A DNA stretch of 64,000 bases from Brevibacillus_C sp046036945 (GCF_046036945.1 NZ_JBJQOQ010000014.1:1-64000), one strand, 5' to 3'; shown: positions 17,832 to 26,682, counted from the first letter of the stretch. A program made the numbers and translations. Notes: generated from the sequence alone by a model not told the origin.

Positions 17832-19025
17832 CTAAGTGACCGGTTTTTCCCCCGCTTTTTCCGCCTGACCGGACAAAACTCCGCTGGACATAAATACAAC
17901 CAGCGAGCACGCCAGGCAGATCCCCGTGAAAACTCCGACAGCAGCATAACCGTTGAACACCGCATACAGCATTCCGGCCATCCAAGCTCCGAGCGTTGTC
18001 GCCGCATTCATCGTTGAGGTGGCCAGACTTGAAATGGTGCCGCGGATCGTCGGATTTAGACTGTTCAACAGCCCCACCATAAGCGGGAACAGAATGCCGA
18101 GGATCGCGAAAATGAAAAAGGTAACACCTTTGACCATTGAAAGAGACGACACATGAGGCAGTGCGATATAAGCCGCAATCGCGATGAGCATCCCCGCCGC
18201 CATTGTCTGAAACTGCTGCAACGCTTTTATCACAAAAGGACTGCACAAGCTGCCGAGCAAATTGCCAAGCCCCAGAAAAATGATCACATATCCCGCCTCA
18301 TTAACCGAAAGGGAAAAGCGGTCCGCCATCCATTTCCCGAGAAAAGCAAAGGCGGCGCTGCTCCCCAGATGTACAAAGAAGTAGGCGAGATAGGTGCCTC
18401 TGGCTTTGCTGCTGGTCAGCAGGGGAACGTATCGATTTAAAATAGACGGCTTCTCACCTTGCTGTTGGTGCGGCTTCATGCCCGGCACGGCGAAAAAGAC
18501 TGCAACCGCCAGCAGCAGAGAAAACAGGCCGATGGCCCAGAATGGCAGAGACCAGCCGCCTGCCGCCAAGAGGCTTCCGATCGGCACGCCTAGCGCTTGG
18601 GAGACGGCGAGACCTGCGTAGGCGACGCCCAGTACCTTGCTGATTTTGGCGGGGGGAAACAGGGCCGGAATGGCTGCCCACACCTGCGGAGCGGTAAACG
18701 CCGCACTAACTCCTGCCATAAAGCGGAACAAGCACATGGTCCAAAAATTGACGGCGAAGCCGCACAGGCAAGTCGATATAGCGAAGCAACAAAGGCCGGA
18801 CAGCAGCACCTTCTTTCGATCCCATCCATCGGACAAGGGTCCGGCGATCAGCGCGAACACCGCCGAGCCCAAGGTATAGGCTCCCATCATCCATCCCGCC
18901 ATTTCCGTAGGCACACCGAACATGCTTTGCAGTATGGGAAGCAGCGGAGAGATCAGGAACGTATCCGTCCCGATCACGAACATGACCAGAAAAAACAACA
19001 TGGCAATTTTGCGCATTTTCCTCAC
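17832..19025 (-). CDS. MFS transporter, Bcr/AraJ-like
   Basis: 397 aa with 12 helices. The signature loop GPLSDGWDRKKVLL (A-motif between helices 2 and 3) and GVPIGSLLAAGGWSLPFWAIG (motif C-like) mark a DHA1 drug efflux protein. It is divergent from the WYL regulator, sharing an 88-base control region with a perfect inverted repeat. Start ATG 19025. Substrate unknown; multidrug or sugar-efflux roles occur in this family. Confidence 0.85.
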   Translation of the reverse strand: MRKMRKIAMLFFLVMFVIGTDTFLISPLLPILQSMFGVPTEMAGWMMGAYTLGSAVFALIAGPLSDGWDRKKVLLSGLCCFAISTCLCGFAVNFWTMCLFRFMAGVSAAFTAPQVWAAIPALFPPAKISKVLGVAYAGLAVSQALGVPIGSLLAAGGWSLPFWAIGLFSLLLAVAVFFAVPGMKPHQQQGEKPSILNRYVPLLTSSKARGTYLAYFFVHLGSSAAFAFLGKWMADRFSLSVNEAGYVIIFLGLGNLLGSLCSPFVIKALQQFQTMAAGMLIAIAAYIALPHVSSLSMVKGVTFFIFAILGILFPLMVGLLNSLNPTIRGTISSLATSTMNAATTLGAWMAGMLYAVFNGYAAVGVFTGICLACSLVVFMSSGVLSGQAEKAGEKPVT

Positions 19026-19071
19026 CCATTCCTTTTCGATTTGATCTGGGACCTATTGTAGAGGATAATAG

Positions 19072-19086
19072 TGACAACAATTGTCA
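19072..19086. promoter_or_regulatory. Inverted repeat, candidate WYL-regulator operator
   Basis: TGACAA-CAA-TTGTCA, a 15-base palindrome midway between the divergent MFS and WYL genes. The position fits control of both promoters. Confidence 0.5.
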
Positions 19087-19113
19087 TGAATTAAAAAATA
19101 GCGGGAGCGAGTC

Positions 19114-20064
19114 ATGTCCAAATCAAAACGTCTGTTGGAACTGATGATGACAATCAACCGAAAACGGAAATTTACGGTGAAAGAGCTTGCCCAGGAGTTT
19201 GGCGTATCCACGAGAACGATGCTGAGGGACCTGCAGGAATTGAGCGAGCTTGGGGTCCCGCTTTATTCGGAGGTAGGCCCTCACGGCGGTTACCAGGTGC
19301 TGAAGGAAAGAATTTTGCCGCCGATCGCATTCTCCGAAGAAGAGGCGGTGGCGATGTTTTTCGCGGTGCACGCTCTCCGTCACTATTCTTCTCTGCCCTT
19401 CGAATCGGAATCTGCCTCAGCATTGAACAAATTTTATCTGCATATGTCCGGGGACGTTCGCGATCGCATCGATCAAATGAAAAACCGGGTAGACTTCGTG
19501 ACGCCGACGAGACAGCAGGAATCCCCTTTTTTATCGATCTTGCTCGAAGCGGCCGTCGATCAGAAGGTGCTGCTGATTACATACGGGTCGGATGGAGACG
19601 AGGCATGCCGCAAAATCCAGCCGATCGGAATTTACGCCAGCAACGGCTTGTGGTTTTGTCCGGCTTACTGCTTTCTTCGCAAAGATTTCCGCATCTTTCG
19701 CTGCGATCGGATTCAATCGGCAAAATACGATACGGAGGGTACGGAGCCTATGGATCTGCGGGATGTTCACCTTGGAAACAAGGAGACGGTTTTCCAAACG
19801 GAGAAGGAGTCGGTCGGGCTTTATGCGGAACTCAGCCAGAAAGGCGTCCAGATGTGCGAGGCTGTCTTATGGCTGGGCTCCCATTTGCATATCCGGGAGG
19901 ATGGCACCGGGTGGCTGGTAGGCCCCATTCCTCAAAATGACATCCCATTTTATGCCAGGTTTTTCATCGGGTTGGGCAACGAGGCGACTGTAAAGCAGCC
20001 GCCCGAGCTGATCGATACGATAAAGCGGCTGTTTGCAGAAATCTTGTCCAAATACGATTCGTAG
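19114..20064 (+). CDS. WYL-domain transcriptional regulator (DeoR/YafY type)
   Basis: 316 aa. The N-terminal HTH_11 (residues 1-60: KRLLELMMTINRKRKFTVKELAQEFGVSTRTMLRDLQELSELGVPLYSE) is followed by a WYL-like ligand-binding domain (about 140-240: LLITYGSDG ... IQPIGIYASNGLWFCPAYCFLRKDFRIFRCDRI) and a WCX C-terminus. The WYL triad is replaced by LWF, common in divergent members. ATG 19114 follows GGGAGCGAG. It probably controls the divergent MFS gene and itself. Confidence 0.87.
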   Translation: MSKSKRLLELMMTINRKRKFTVKELAQEFGVSTRTMLRDLQELSELGVPLYSEVGPHGGYQVLKERILPPIAFSEEEAVAMFFAVHALRHYSSLPFESESASALNKFYLHMSGDVRDRIDQMKNRVDFVTPTRQQESPFLSILLEAAVDQKVLLITYGSDGDEACRKIQPIGIYASNGLWFCPAYCFLRKDFRIFRCDRIQSAKYDTEGTEPMDLRDVHLGNKETVFQTEKESVGLYAELSQKGVQMCEAVLWLGSHLHIREDGTGWLVGPIPQNDIPFYARFFIGLGNEATVKQPPELIDTIKRLFAEILSKYDS

Positions 20065-20324
20065 CGATCATAGGGCAGGGAATGACTTTGCCAATTAAAC
20101 ATGGAAGTGTGCGTACGGTATACTTCTCAATATTATGTAAATAACTCCCGCTAGCAGGATTTTGTAAAAGGAGCAGGACGCTTTGTCAAATAATCGAAAT
20201 AGGGTCAAAAAATGGAGAGTAATCGCTGACAAGCGCTCGCATACTTTGGATCTCTTTGTTTTATAGGCATTCGCGTACCTAGCGTTCGAAACTCATCGAC
20301 GTTATATGTAAATGGACGACTGCT

Positions 20325-20437
20325 GGCCAGCTCTGTGCCAGGTCGAGGTTCGGAATTCACCTTTACCTTGCCGCTGGCCATGCGCGAGCGGCTGCGGATG
20401 GAAGCAGCTTGGCTTTGTCCGCTCTTACCTTTTTATT
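20325..20437 (+). pseudogene. Remnant of a histidine-kinase C-terminus
   Basis: One frame reads GRGSEFTFTLPLA, the final beta-strand of a kinase ATPase domain (GxGSxFxFTLPL), then MRERLRMEA and a stop at 20435. No upstream kinase domain is found. The surrounding 20065-20578 gap otherwise shows no gene. It includes a possible relic at 20155-20200 that I cannot identify. Confidence 0.4.
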
Positions 20438-20540
20438 GAGAAGGAAAGATTTGAGGATCGGCTGCACGTTGCGTGGAGGGAACTGCTGATCCCGTCGCTT
20501 ACAAAAACAAGTAGTGGCAGCCGACTCCCATGCAAAAGGA

Positions 20541-20566
20541 AAGAAAAAGAGGGGCTAAATCCCCTC
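20541..20566 (-). terminator. Terminator of the DadA-like gene
   Basis: On the minus strand GAGGGGATTTAGCCCCTC followed by TTTTTCTTT, 13 bases after the stop codon. Confidence 0.7.
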
Positions 20567-20578
20567 ATCTCGTCTTGT

Positions 20579-21706
20579 TTACGCCTCATTACCAATGGCG
20601 CCTGCCACACGATAGTTTTCCAGATCGATATCCATCTCCAGTCCGAGAGCAAGCTTGGCCAATTGGTATCCGATATAGGGGCCCATCGTCAGACCGGACG
20701 CTCCCAGGCCATTTGCGATGAGGATTCCTTCCCAACCGGGCAAACCGCCGATGACAGGGAGAAAGCCTGGGGTAAAGGGACGAAAGCCTGCTCTTGCTTC
20801 GAGAAACGCGGCACTGTCCAAGCCTGGGGCTGTTTCCAGGGCTTTGTTGAAAACCTCCTGTAAGCCGCCGGCCGTTATGCGGGTGTCAAAACCTTCCGGA
20901 TTATTTTCATGCGTTGCGCCAACGACAATTCTGTTATTCTCAAATGCCAACAAATATTGATCGCTGGGCGGCATGACGACGGGCCAGTTGTCCGTGTCCG
21001 CACCAGGCCATTCCAAGTGGACGATTTGCGCTTTTTGGCAGGTTACCCGAAAGTCTACACCTAAAGGTTGTAGCAGCAGATTTGCCCATGCACCGGCACA
21101 GACAATGACTGCATCGGAAGCGATCGATTCCTTTTCAACATGTACTCCTGTTACACATGTTCCATCGTACTGAAGGGTCGCTTCGCCGTTTATAAGTACA
21201 GCGCCCTTTTTTACGGCGGCACGCAAAAGGGCATCCCGGAGAGCCCGTCCATCGACACGGGCGGCACCCGTTACATAGACAGCGGCGCAGTCATCGGCAA
21301 GCGGTGGAAACAAGGCCTTTGCTTCGCTTGCAGAAAGCTGGGTGATTTCTCCCATCTCCGGAGCGTTCTCTTTGCGTTTTAATGCGCGTTTTTCAAGTTC
21401 GGCGCGTTTTTTCGTATCCTTCTGTATGCTGATGGCGCCGACGCGGGCATAACCGGTTTGGGTTTCCCCGTCCCGTTCAAGCTCTTCGATCAAGGAGGGG
21501 TAAAAACGGGCCCCCTCCTTCGCCAGCGTATACCAGGCTTGATTGCGTCTTTGCGACAGCCACGGACAGATGATCCCCGCAGCCGCATCAGTGGCTTGCC
21601 CTTTATCTTTGCGGTCGACGATGATCACTTCTGCGCCTCTTTTGGCCAATTGATATGCCGTAGAGGCCCCCAGAATCCCAGCACCGACTACGATATATGT
21701 TTTCAT
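20579..21706 (-). CDS. FAD-dependent amino-acid oxidase/dehydrogenase (DadA/ThiO-like)
   Basis: 375 aa of the DAO family. N-terminal FAD fold IVVGAGILGASTAYQLAKRGAEVIIVDR and C-terminal contact GILIANGLGASGLTMGPYIGYQLAKLAL are intact. It should oxidise a D-amino acid, glycine, sarcosine or a similar secondary amine in the cytosol. ATG 21706 lies behind AAGGATG. It is monocistronic: a terminator follows and an IS-type end lies upstream. Exact substrate unknown. Confidence 0.87.
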   Translation of the reverse strand: MKTYIVVGAGILGASTAYQLAKRGAEVIIVDRKDKGQATDAAAGIICPWLSQRRNQAWYTLAKEGARFYPSLIEELERDGETQTGYARVGAISIQKDTKKRAELEKRALKRKENAPEMGEITQLSASEAKALFPPLADDCAAVYVTGAARVDGRALRDALLRAAVKKGAVLINGEATLQYDGTCVTGVHVEKESIASDAVIVCAGAWANLLLQPLGVDFRVTCQKAQIVHLEWPGADTDNWPVVMPPSDQYLLAFENNRIVVGATHENNPEGFDTRITAGGLQEVFNKALETAPGLDSAAFLEARAGFRPFTPGFLPVIGGLPGWEGILIANGLGASGLTMGPYIGYQLAKLALGLEMDIDLENYRVAGAIGNEA

Positions 21707-21849
21707 CTTTCAGCATCCTTTTTGTGTAAGCAAGTATCTCGTCCATTGTATCCATCTGCACGCAAAACCAAAAGCAAAAATTTACTATACCGATTTTTGC
21801 TGCAGAATTTCTTGCTCTGCCGTATTACTGTCTGCCGCCAACAGAGTCC

Positions 21850-21986
21850 GCATAGATGCGGCAATCCCTAGCGTACTGGGATATGGAGTAGATCGGGCAA
21901 ATCCCTGTCTACAAAAGGTACATGAAGTTGCCCATGGTAAGAAGCCCCGACTTCAACTCGCGTTAGCGAGTAAGCGGCGGAGGTTC
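21850..21986 (+). repeat. Right-end / omega-RNA-like relic of an IS200/IS605 tnpB element
   Basis: The stretch has the usual 3' architecture of TnpB elements: GGAGTAGATCGGGCAAATCCCTGTCTAC hairpin material, then GTAAGAAGCCCCGACTT, a small stem ACTCGC-GTTA-GCGAGT and the end GGAGGTTCA. No tnpB coding sequence remains upstream. It ends exactly at the stop codon of the methionine aminopeptidase gene, as if inserted there and later deleted. Confidence 0.5.
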
Positions 21987-22740
21987 ATTGTGCGGTCAAT
22001 ATAATCGGGCCATCCGCAGTAATGGCGATCGTATGCTCGTACTGTGCGGAAAGCGAGCCGTCGGCGGTTCTGGCGGTCCATCCGTCGGCATCAATCGTCA
22101 TGAACGCTTTTCCGGCATTTAGCATCGGCTCGATCGTAAGAACCATCCCTTCCTTCAAGCGGAACCCTTTGCCCGGAGTCCCGATGTGAGGATAATTAGG
22201 TTCCTCGTGCATCTCCCTTCCTACGCCATGACCGAGCAGATCGCGCACTACCGAGAATCCGTTTCGCTCGGCATGGGTTTGAACCGCGTGCATCACATCG
22301 CCGATCCGGTTTCCGACGACAGCTTTTTCGATACCAAGATCTAAACATTCCTTCGTTACCCGCATCAGATTACGGGCTTCTTCCGACACCTCGCCGACCG
22401 CATAACTCCAAGCGGAATCGCCGATCCAGCCATCCGCCTCCGCGACGATGTCGATTGTGACGATGTCGCCTTCCTTGAGCGGCTTCCGGTTCGGAAAACC
22501 ATGCGCAATGACGTCGTTGACGGACGCACATGTCGCAAACGGATAACCGTTGTAGCCTATCGTATAAGCCTTGGCGCCATTCTCCTTCAGGAACCGCACC
22601 GCGAACGTCTCGATATCGAGCGTCGTGACACCCGGCCGGATCATGCCAGCAATGGCTTGATGAAAAGCAGCGACAATTCGGCCGGCTTTTCTCATTTCTT
22701 CAATTTCTGCCCTCGATTTCAGGATGACCATTCCATTCAT
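21985..22740 (-). CDS. map: Methionine aminopeptidase, type I (accessory copy)
   Basis: 251 aa. It removes the initiator Met from nascent proteins using two metal ions. The ligand set is visible: NDVIAHGFP (His), VTIDIVAEADGWIGDSAW (two Asp), GHGVGREMHEEPNY (His), LTIEPM (Glu) and QYEHTIAI (Glu). It is translationally coupled (4-base overlap) to a TetR-family gene, unlike housekeeping map, which normally sits with adk/secY. It is therefore probably a regulated second copy, perhaps for stress or inhibitor tolerance (inference). Confidence 0.9.
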   Translation of the reverse strand: MNGMVILKSRAEIEEMRKAGRIVAAFHQAIAGMIRPGVTTLDIETFAVRFLKENGAKAYTIGYNGYPFATCASVNDVIAHGFPNRKPLKEGDIVTIDIVAEADGWIGDSAWSYAVGEVSEEARNLMRVTKECLDLGIEKAVVGNRIGDVMHAVQTHAERNGFSVVRDLLGHGVGREMHEEPNYPHIGTPGKGFRLKEGMVLTIEPMLNAGKAFMTIDADGWTARTADGSLSAQYEHTIAITADGPIILTAQ

Positions 22741-23339
22741 TTCTCCTTTGCCTGTATGCCTGAAAAAATCATATCGACGATCCCTTCCACATCCATCTCG
22801 CTTTGCATATTGTGGTGGATGTTCAATGCTGTGCAGCCAACAAGCGAGCCAAATATCAGATTAGCTGTTTTCTCCGGTGATTTGGAACCGATTCCTTCAC
22901 GAATCATTTCCACAAACGGCAAATAGATCCGTTCCTGAAAATCGGCAGACAGCTTGATGAACCGGTTTCTCGGGAAGTGATGAAAATTATCCGCAACCGT
23001 TTTAAGCAAAATAAATACGGAAGGATCCTGGATGCACGTCCGCAGGAGCAGCCTGGAGAACGACTCAGCTTTAAGCAAACTGCCGCCGTCCCCCGTCAAA
23101 GCGGGCAGTACTGCCGACTCCGTTCGATTCAGGGCATCCCACAGTAAATCTTCCAAAAGCATGTGCTTATTTTTGTAGTAATGATACACGGTTCCGTAGC
23201 CGAGCTCTGCCTTGACCGCAACATCGCGTATTTCCAATTGAATGCCCTTCTCCAAATATACTTCCGCAGCCGCTTGCATAATTTGGTTCATCCGCATCTC
23301 CCGGATCGCATCATTCTGTTCTTTGGTACGTGGTGACAT
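22737..23339 (-). CDS. TetR/AcrR-family regulator
   Basis: 200 aa. The HTH (residues about 15-60: MNQIMQAAAEVYLEKGIQLEIRDVAVKAELGYGTVYHYYKNKHMLLEDLL) is classical TetR. The C-terminal ligand domain is not assignable. Strong AAGGAGGAG before ATG 23339. It leads a two-gene operon with the aminopeptidase, so it probably autoregulates both. Confidence 0.9.
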   Translation of the reverse strand: MSPRTKEQNDAIREMRMNQIMQAAAEVYLEKGIQLEIRDVAVKAELGYGTVYHYYKNKHMLLEDLLWDALNRTESAVLPALTGDGGSLLKAESFSRLLLRTCIQDPSVFILLKTVADNFHHFPRNRFIKLSADFQERIYLPFVEMIREGIGSKSPEKTANLIFGSLVGCTALNIHHNMQSEMDVEGIVDMIFSGIQAKEK

Positions 23340-23471
23340 GGCTCCTCCTTTTTTAGACCTGCGGTAATGTCAATATAAAATGAATATACATCATTTTAGA
23401 AGTACGGATCAAGTACTTCGATTCGCCTGTTTTTTCGGACAAAGCTTTATCCAGCATAGGAACGATAAGGA

Positions 23472-23515
23472 AAAACGGGTCAGTCAGAGTTTTAACCTGA
23501 CCGCCCGTTTGATTT
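23472..23515 (-). terminator. Terminator of the FG-GAP-like gene
   Basis: Minus-strand stem AACGGGC-GGTCAG / CTGACTGACCCGTT with TTTTT after it, directly downstream of the stop at 23526. Confidence 0.75.
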
Positions 23516-23525
23516 TATCTCCCGA

Positions 23526-24287
23526 TTAACCTGTCCCTTTGATCCAAACCCATTGCTGATAGGTATAAAATTGGCTGCCGTTCCATTTTAAGATATTCAT
23601 GAAATAACCTAGCCCATCCGCATTGTATCTTCCGGTAATTCGCTGCAGGGCCATTAATGAATACTGGCCGTACCGCTCAAAATCGATCGGATAGAGGCCG
23701 CTTAATGCGTTTACGTCCCCTTGAATCGGTTCCTTCAGTTTACCGCTGCTGTCATAGATTTCCGATAAATACTGCCTTCCTTTATAGGTTATATCGATGA
23801 TATACGTCGATTGCGGATTTTGGCTGGTAGCTTTGACCTGGTAGTTATCCAGGTAATTGACCGAGTAATGGTGTGCTTGATTATACTGCTCAGAGTCAAA
23901 TAATTGATAGGGTTGGTTGTTGAGATCAGAGAAAACATAGCTGTAGATATAGCCCCCGGACCCGCCGGAATCGATCACGACGAGGATATCGTTTACGCCG
24001 TTCCCGGTGAAGTCCGCCAATTGTACGGTAGGGTGGTAGCCGGCATTTTGTTTCAAGGGAATCGGATTGGTTATCCCTGTTCGCCCGTCCTGAATGTACA
24101 GGGTAATATGTTGAATAAAGGGGCTGCCCGGCTCTTGACTGCCCGCCAAATAAACGAGATCGGGAATGCCGTCTCCATTCACATCCCCCCATTTTTGATC
24201 GAGTACGCGCATCTGCTGAGCGGAAGCAATCGGGGAAAAACGTCCTCTGTTGGCGTTGACAGGCCTTAAGGTGTACATCGTCCGCAT
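23526..24287 (-). CDS. FG-GAP/VCBS-like repeat protein
   Basis: 253 aa. Two Asp-rich calcium-loop-like motifs, DVNGDGIPDLVYLAG (about residue 36) and DFTGNGVNDILVVIDSG (about 92), are those of FG-GAP/VCBS beta-propeller repeats. No signal peptide is visible; the protein starts MRTMYTLRPVNANRGRF. In Bacillales such proteins are often of spore or surface origin, but no context here shows that. Start ATG 24287 follows GGAGGAGTGA. Monocistronic. Confidence 0.75.
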   Translation of the reverse strand: MRTMYTLRPVNANRGRFSPIASAQQMRVLDQKWGDVNGDGIPDLVYLAGSQEPGSPFIQHITLYIQDGRTGITNPIPLKQNAGYHPTVQLADFTGNGVNDILVVIDSGGSGGYIYSYVFSDLNNQPYQLFDSEQYNQAHHYSVNYLDNYQVKATSQNPQSTYIIDITYKGRQYLSEIYDSSGKLKEPIQGDVNALSGLYPIDFERYGQYSLMALQRITGRYNADGLGYFMNILKWNGSQFYTYQQWVWIKGTG

Positions 24288-24600
24288 TCACTCCTCCTGC
24301 TGTCGTCTTGTAGTCTATGTTCCGATTTTGGGTGGTGTGCGGCTTTTACAACTTGCATCAGGTGATGATCCGGGTGGTCTTGCCAAAACCTGGACAACGT
24401 ATTCTCCGCGTTTCCCTTTTTTGAAACTTCCCAATTCTCCAGGCGTATACCTTAAAAAAGCAAGCTGGTGATTGGATGAATAAAGTGTGTCTCTTCTTCC
24501 GCTTGCTTGTTGTCAATGATTCGGATTGGACATCAACCGTTTGATCGATTGATGTCGCCGCATTGCTTGCAAAAGGCTGCGGGAAAGGAGGGATACGTCT
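24288..24600. other. Gap with no supported gene
   Basis: A plus-strand stretch near 24418-24471 reads LKLPNSPGVYLKK then stops; it resembles the start of UvrC/GIY-YIG domains (LPxSPGVY) but is too short to claim. Nothing else is seen apart from the ribosome-binding site of the next gene. Confidence 0.35.
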
Positions 24601-24789
24601 TTGAGTAATGGTCTATACACGTTTCTCATCTTTTTCAATATTGTTCTTACATTTCTGGCGATGCCGGGCTTTTTGCATCGGAAACAGTTCAAGTCAAAGG
24701 CCATGAGGGCCCGGGCATGGGTTGCTGGATTTGCTGTCATCTGTCTGTGGATCGTGATTTTATACCAGACCGTGAAGTACCATATATGA
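24601..24789 (+). CDS. Small two-helix membrane protein
   Basis: 62 aa starting at TTG 24601 with AAAGGAGGG 8-10 bases upstream. Two hydrophobic segments (residues 5-24 and 39-58) flank a basic loop HRKQFKSKAMRARAW. A terminator follows within 40 bases, so it is a free-standing gene. No family recognised. Confidence 0.6.
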   Translation: MSNGLYTFLIFFNIVLTFLAMPGFLHRKQFKSKAMRARAWVAGFAVICLWIVILYQTVKYHI

Positions 24790-24823
24790 CCCTGGCGGAG
24801 AGGTGCCCCTCAGGCAAAGCGAA

Positions 24824-24866
24824 AGACCGTACTTTTTTACGATCGCGTAAAGAGTACGGTTATTTA
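24824..24866 (+). terminator. Rho-independent terminator
   Basis: ACCGTACTTTTTTACG / CGTAAAGAGTACGGT stem followed by TATTTAT, downstream of the small membrane protein. Confidence 0.65.
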
Positions 24867-25034
24867 TCGTTCGCCAGTCCCGGACATGCGTCCTTATATG
24901 GCTCTCGAACTTTCCTCCCATCTTAATGGTTGAACGAACCTGTCCCAAGTTGATGAGTAAAACGTACACGGAAGGGTAACACCTTTTACAACTCTATTAC
25001 ATTGCCGTGCTATGCTTATAGAGAGGTGATCCTT

Positions 25035-25682
25035 GTGGCAACCATCTTGATTGTCGAAGACGAAATGCCCATCAATGAGTTAATCAAGAGAAATCTGCAA
25101 TCAGTAGGACATACATGTATTTCTGTGTTTGATGGCAGGGCAGCGATTCATGAGTTGGAACAGCGCGAAGTGGATCTCGTTCTGCTGGACATCATGCTTC
25201 CCGAGATGGACGGATACGAGGTATTCCGGCAGATCCGCGGGACGCCTGCCATTTTCTTGACGGCGCGGGACGGACTATCGGACAAGGTGAAGGGCCTCAC
25301 CCTCGGCGCTGATGATTATCTGGTCAAACCATTTGAGATGCTGGAACTCTTGGCGCGGGTGGATGCGGTGTTGCGACGCACCAAGAAGGAAAGCAAGACG
25401 TTTGAACTGGACGGGGTAAAAATCGATTTTGCCGGCAGACAAGTATTTCTGCATGGAGATCCGGTCGAATGTACGCCCAAAGAATTCGATTTGCTGGAAG
25501 TTTTGGTGAAAAACCGCAATATTGCCTTGTCACGCGACAAGCTGCTGGAGCTTGCCTGGGGCTATGACTACATAGGGGATACCAGGACGGTAGATGTACA
25601 TATTCAAAAGCTGAGGAAGAAGCTGGATCTGGAATGCAGGATTAAAACGGTCTATAAAATGGGATACCGTCTCGAAGTGTAG
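25035..25682 (+). CDS. OmpR-family response regulator
   Basis: 215 aa. Receiver with VEDEM, phospho-Asp in LLDIMLPEMDGYE and LVKPFEM; winged helix with RTVDVHIQKLRKKL and MGYRLEV. GTG 25035 is chosen (GAGAGGTGATCC upstream); the longer frame adds eleven residues of non-receiver sequence. It is followed by a PepSY exported protein and then the kinase, all on the same strand. Confidence 0.92.
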   Translation: MATILIVEDEMPINELIKRNLQSVGHTCISVFDGRAAIHELEQREVDLVLLDIMLPEMDGYEVFRQIRGTPAIFLTARDGLSDKVKGLTLGADDYLVKPFEMLELLARVDAVLRRTKKESKTFELDGVKIDFAGRQVFLHGDPVECTPKEFDLLEVLVKNRNIALSRDKLLELAWGYDYIGDTRTVDVHIQKLRKKLDLECRIKTVYKMGYRLEV

Positions 25683-25788
25683 GGACGAATTTTTTACAAC
25701 TTCCTAATCGCTTGATGACGATTTGATAATCCGCCCCTCTTATACTGCCATTGTGATCACGAATAAAACGAAGAAGGAGAGGATTCAG

Positions 25789-26676
25789 ATGAAAACAGGA
25801 TCGGGAAAAAGCTTGAAACAAACCGTGCTGGCGGCTGCGGTCGTCATCGGGGGCAGCACATTGCTGTTCCAGGGACTCGTACAGGGAGTGACAGCGGCGG
25901 AATTCAAAAAGACGGATACGGTGGCGACTAGCTATACGAACTATACAGCCAGTTCCGCCCAAGCGACGCAAAAAAGCTTGCCGGCAGGCTACAAGAAAGC
26001 GAATTACACGGTAGGTGATATTGACCTTGAATCCTACCGTAACCAAACGCCGACCAGCAAGGACATAACAAAAGAAGCTGCCGCGGAAATCGGTGCACAG
26101 GCCCTGTGGGAAGTATTTGGCCAGAGCTTGGAGGGTCAGGTGATTCAAATGGGCTACAACCAGGCATCCGAAAGTCTTCCTCGTACGAGCTGGTACGCTG
26201 ATGTGCTGATTGACGGGAAGCGCAGTTATTCTTTCACTGTGGACTCGGTAACAGGAGAATTATTTGATTTGGCGCGTGAAAGAACGCTGGATAAACAAGT
26301 TTCCCTAGACTTTGATCCGGAGCTTTTTAAAAATCCGCAGGAATATGTGGCGCTGGCAAAGAATTTGGCGGAGAAATACAACGTTGTTCACGGCAAGGTC
26401 AAGTCGGTTGCCTACAACGGCCAGGGTTACAGCAACAACGATCCGACGATTTCCCTCGATATCACAGGCGAAAACGGGGAAATTGCTTTGATGACATTCT
26501 CGCGATACGACAAGCAGCTGCTCGGTATCGTTTATAATGGGGAATATAAGCCCGCGGTAGAATTCAATGAAAAACTCATGAAGCAGGTGCAGGAAAAGGT
26601 TAAAAAGCTGGAAAAGTCGGCCCCTCCTGCCACCGGAAACGAAACTCCCTTTCTGCAGGTGATAGAATTGGATTAA
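25789..26676 (+). CDS. Exported PepSY-domain protein
   Basis: 295 aa. N-terminal hydrophobic segment (about 9-34, LAAAVVIGGSTLLFQGLVQGVTA) acts as signal or anchor, with no lipobox. The region about 95-165 (KEAAAEIGAQALWEVFG ... WYADVLIDGKRSYSFTVDSVTGELFDLAR) fits a PepSY fold, and a second divergent repeat may follow (about 180-255). PepSY domains usually inhibit proteases or assist sensors in the envelope. Its place between regulator and kinase suggests that it takes part in sensing or is the main output. Start ATG 25789 after AAGGAGAGG. Confidence 0.75.
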   Translation: MKTGSGKSLKQTVLAAAVVIGGSTLLFQGLVQGVTAAEFKKTDTVATSYTNYTASSAQATQKSLPAGYKKANYTVGDIDLESYRNQTPTSKDITKEAAAEIGAQALWEVFGQSLEGQVIQMGYNQASESLPRTSWYADVLIDGKRSYSFTVDSVTGELFDLARERTLDKQVSLDFDPELFKNPQEYVALAKNLAEKYNVVHGKVKSVAYNGQGYSNNDPTISLDITGENGEIALMTFSRYDKQLLGIVYNGEYKPAVEFNEKLMKQVQEKVKKLEKSAPPATGNETPFLQVIELD

Positions 26677-26682
26677 GACAAA

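Noticed and set aside
20312..20863. 183-aa plus-strand ORF reaching into the DadA-like gene
   Set aside because: Antisense to a clear gene for half its length. Only the separate kinase-tail frame nearby has meaning.
24412..24471. LPNSPGVYL fragment like the start of UvrC/GIY-YIG proteins
   Set aside because: Only about 13 residues then a stop; could be chance.
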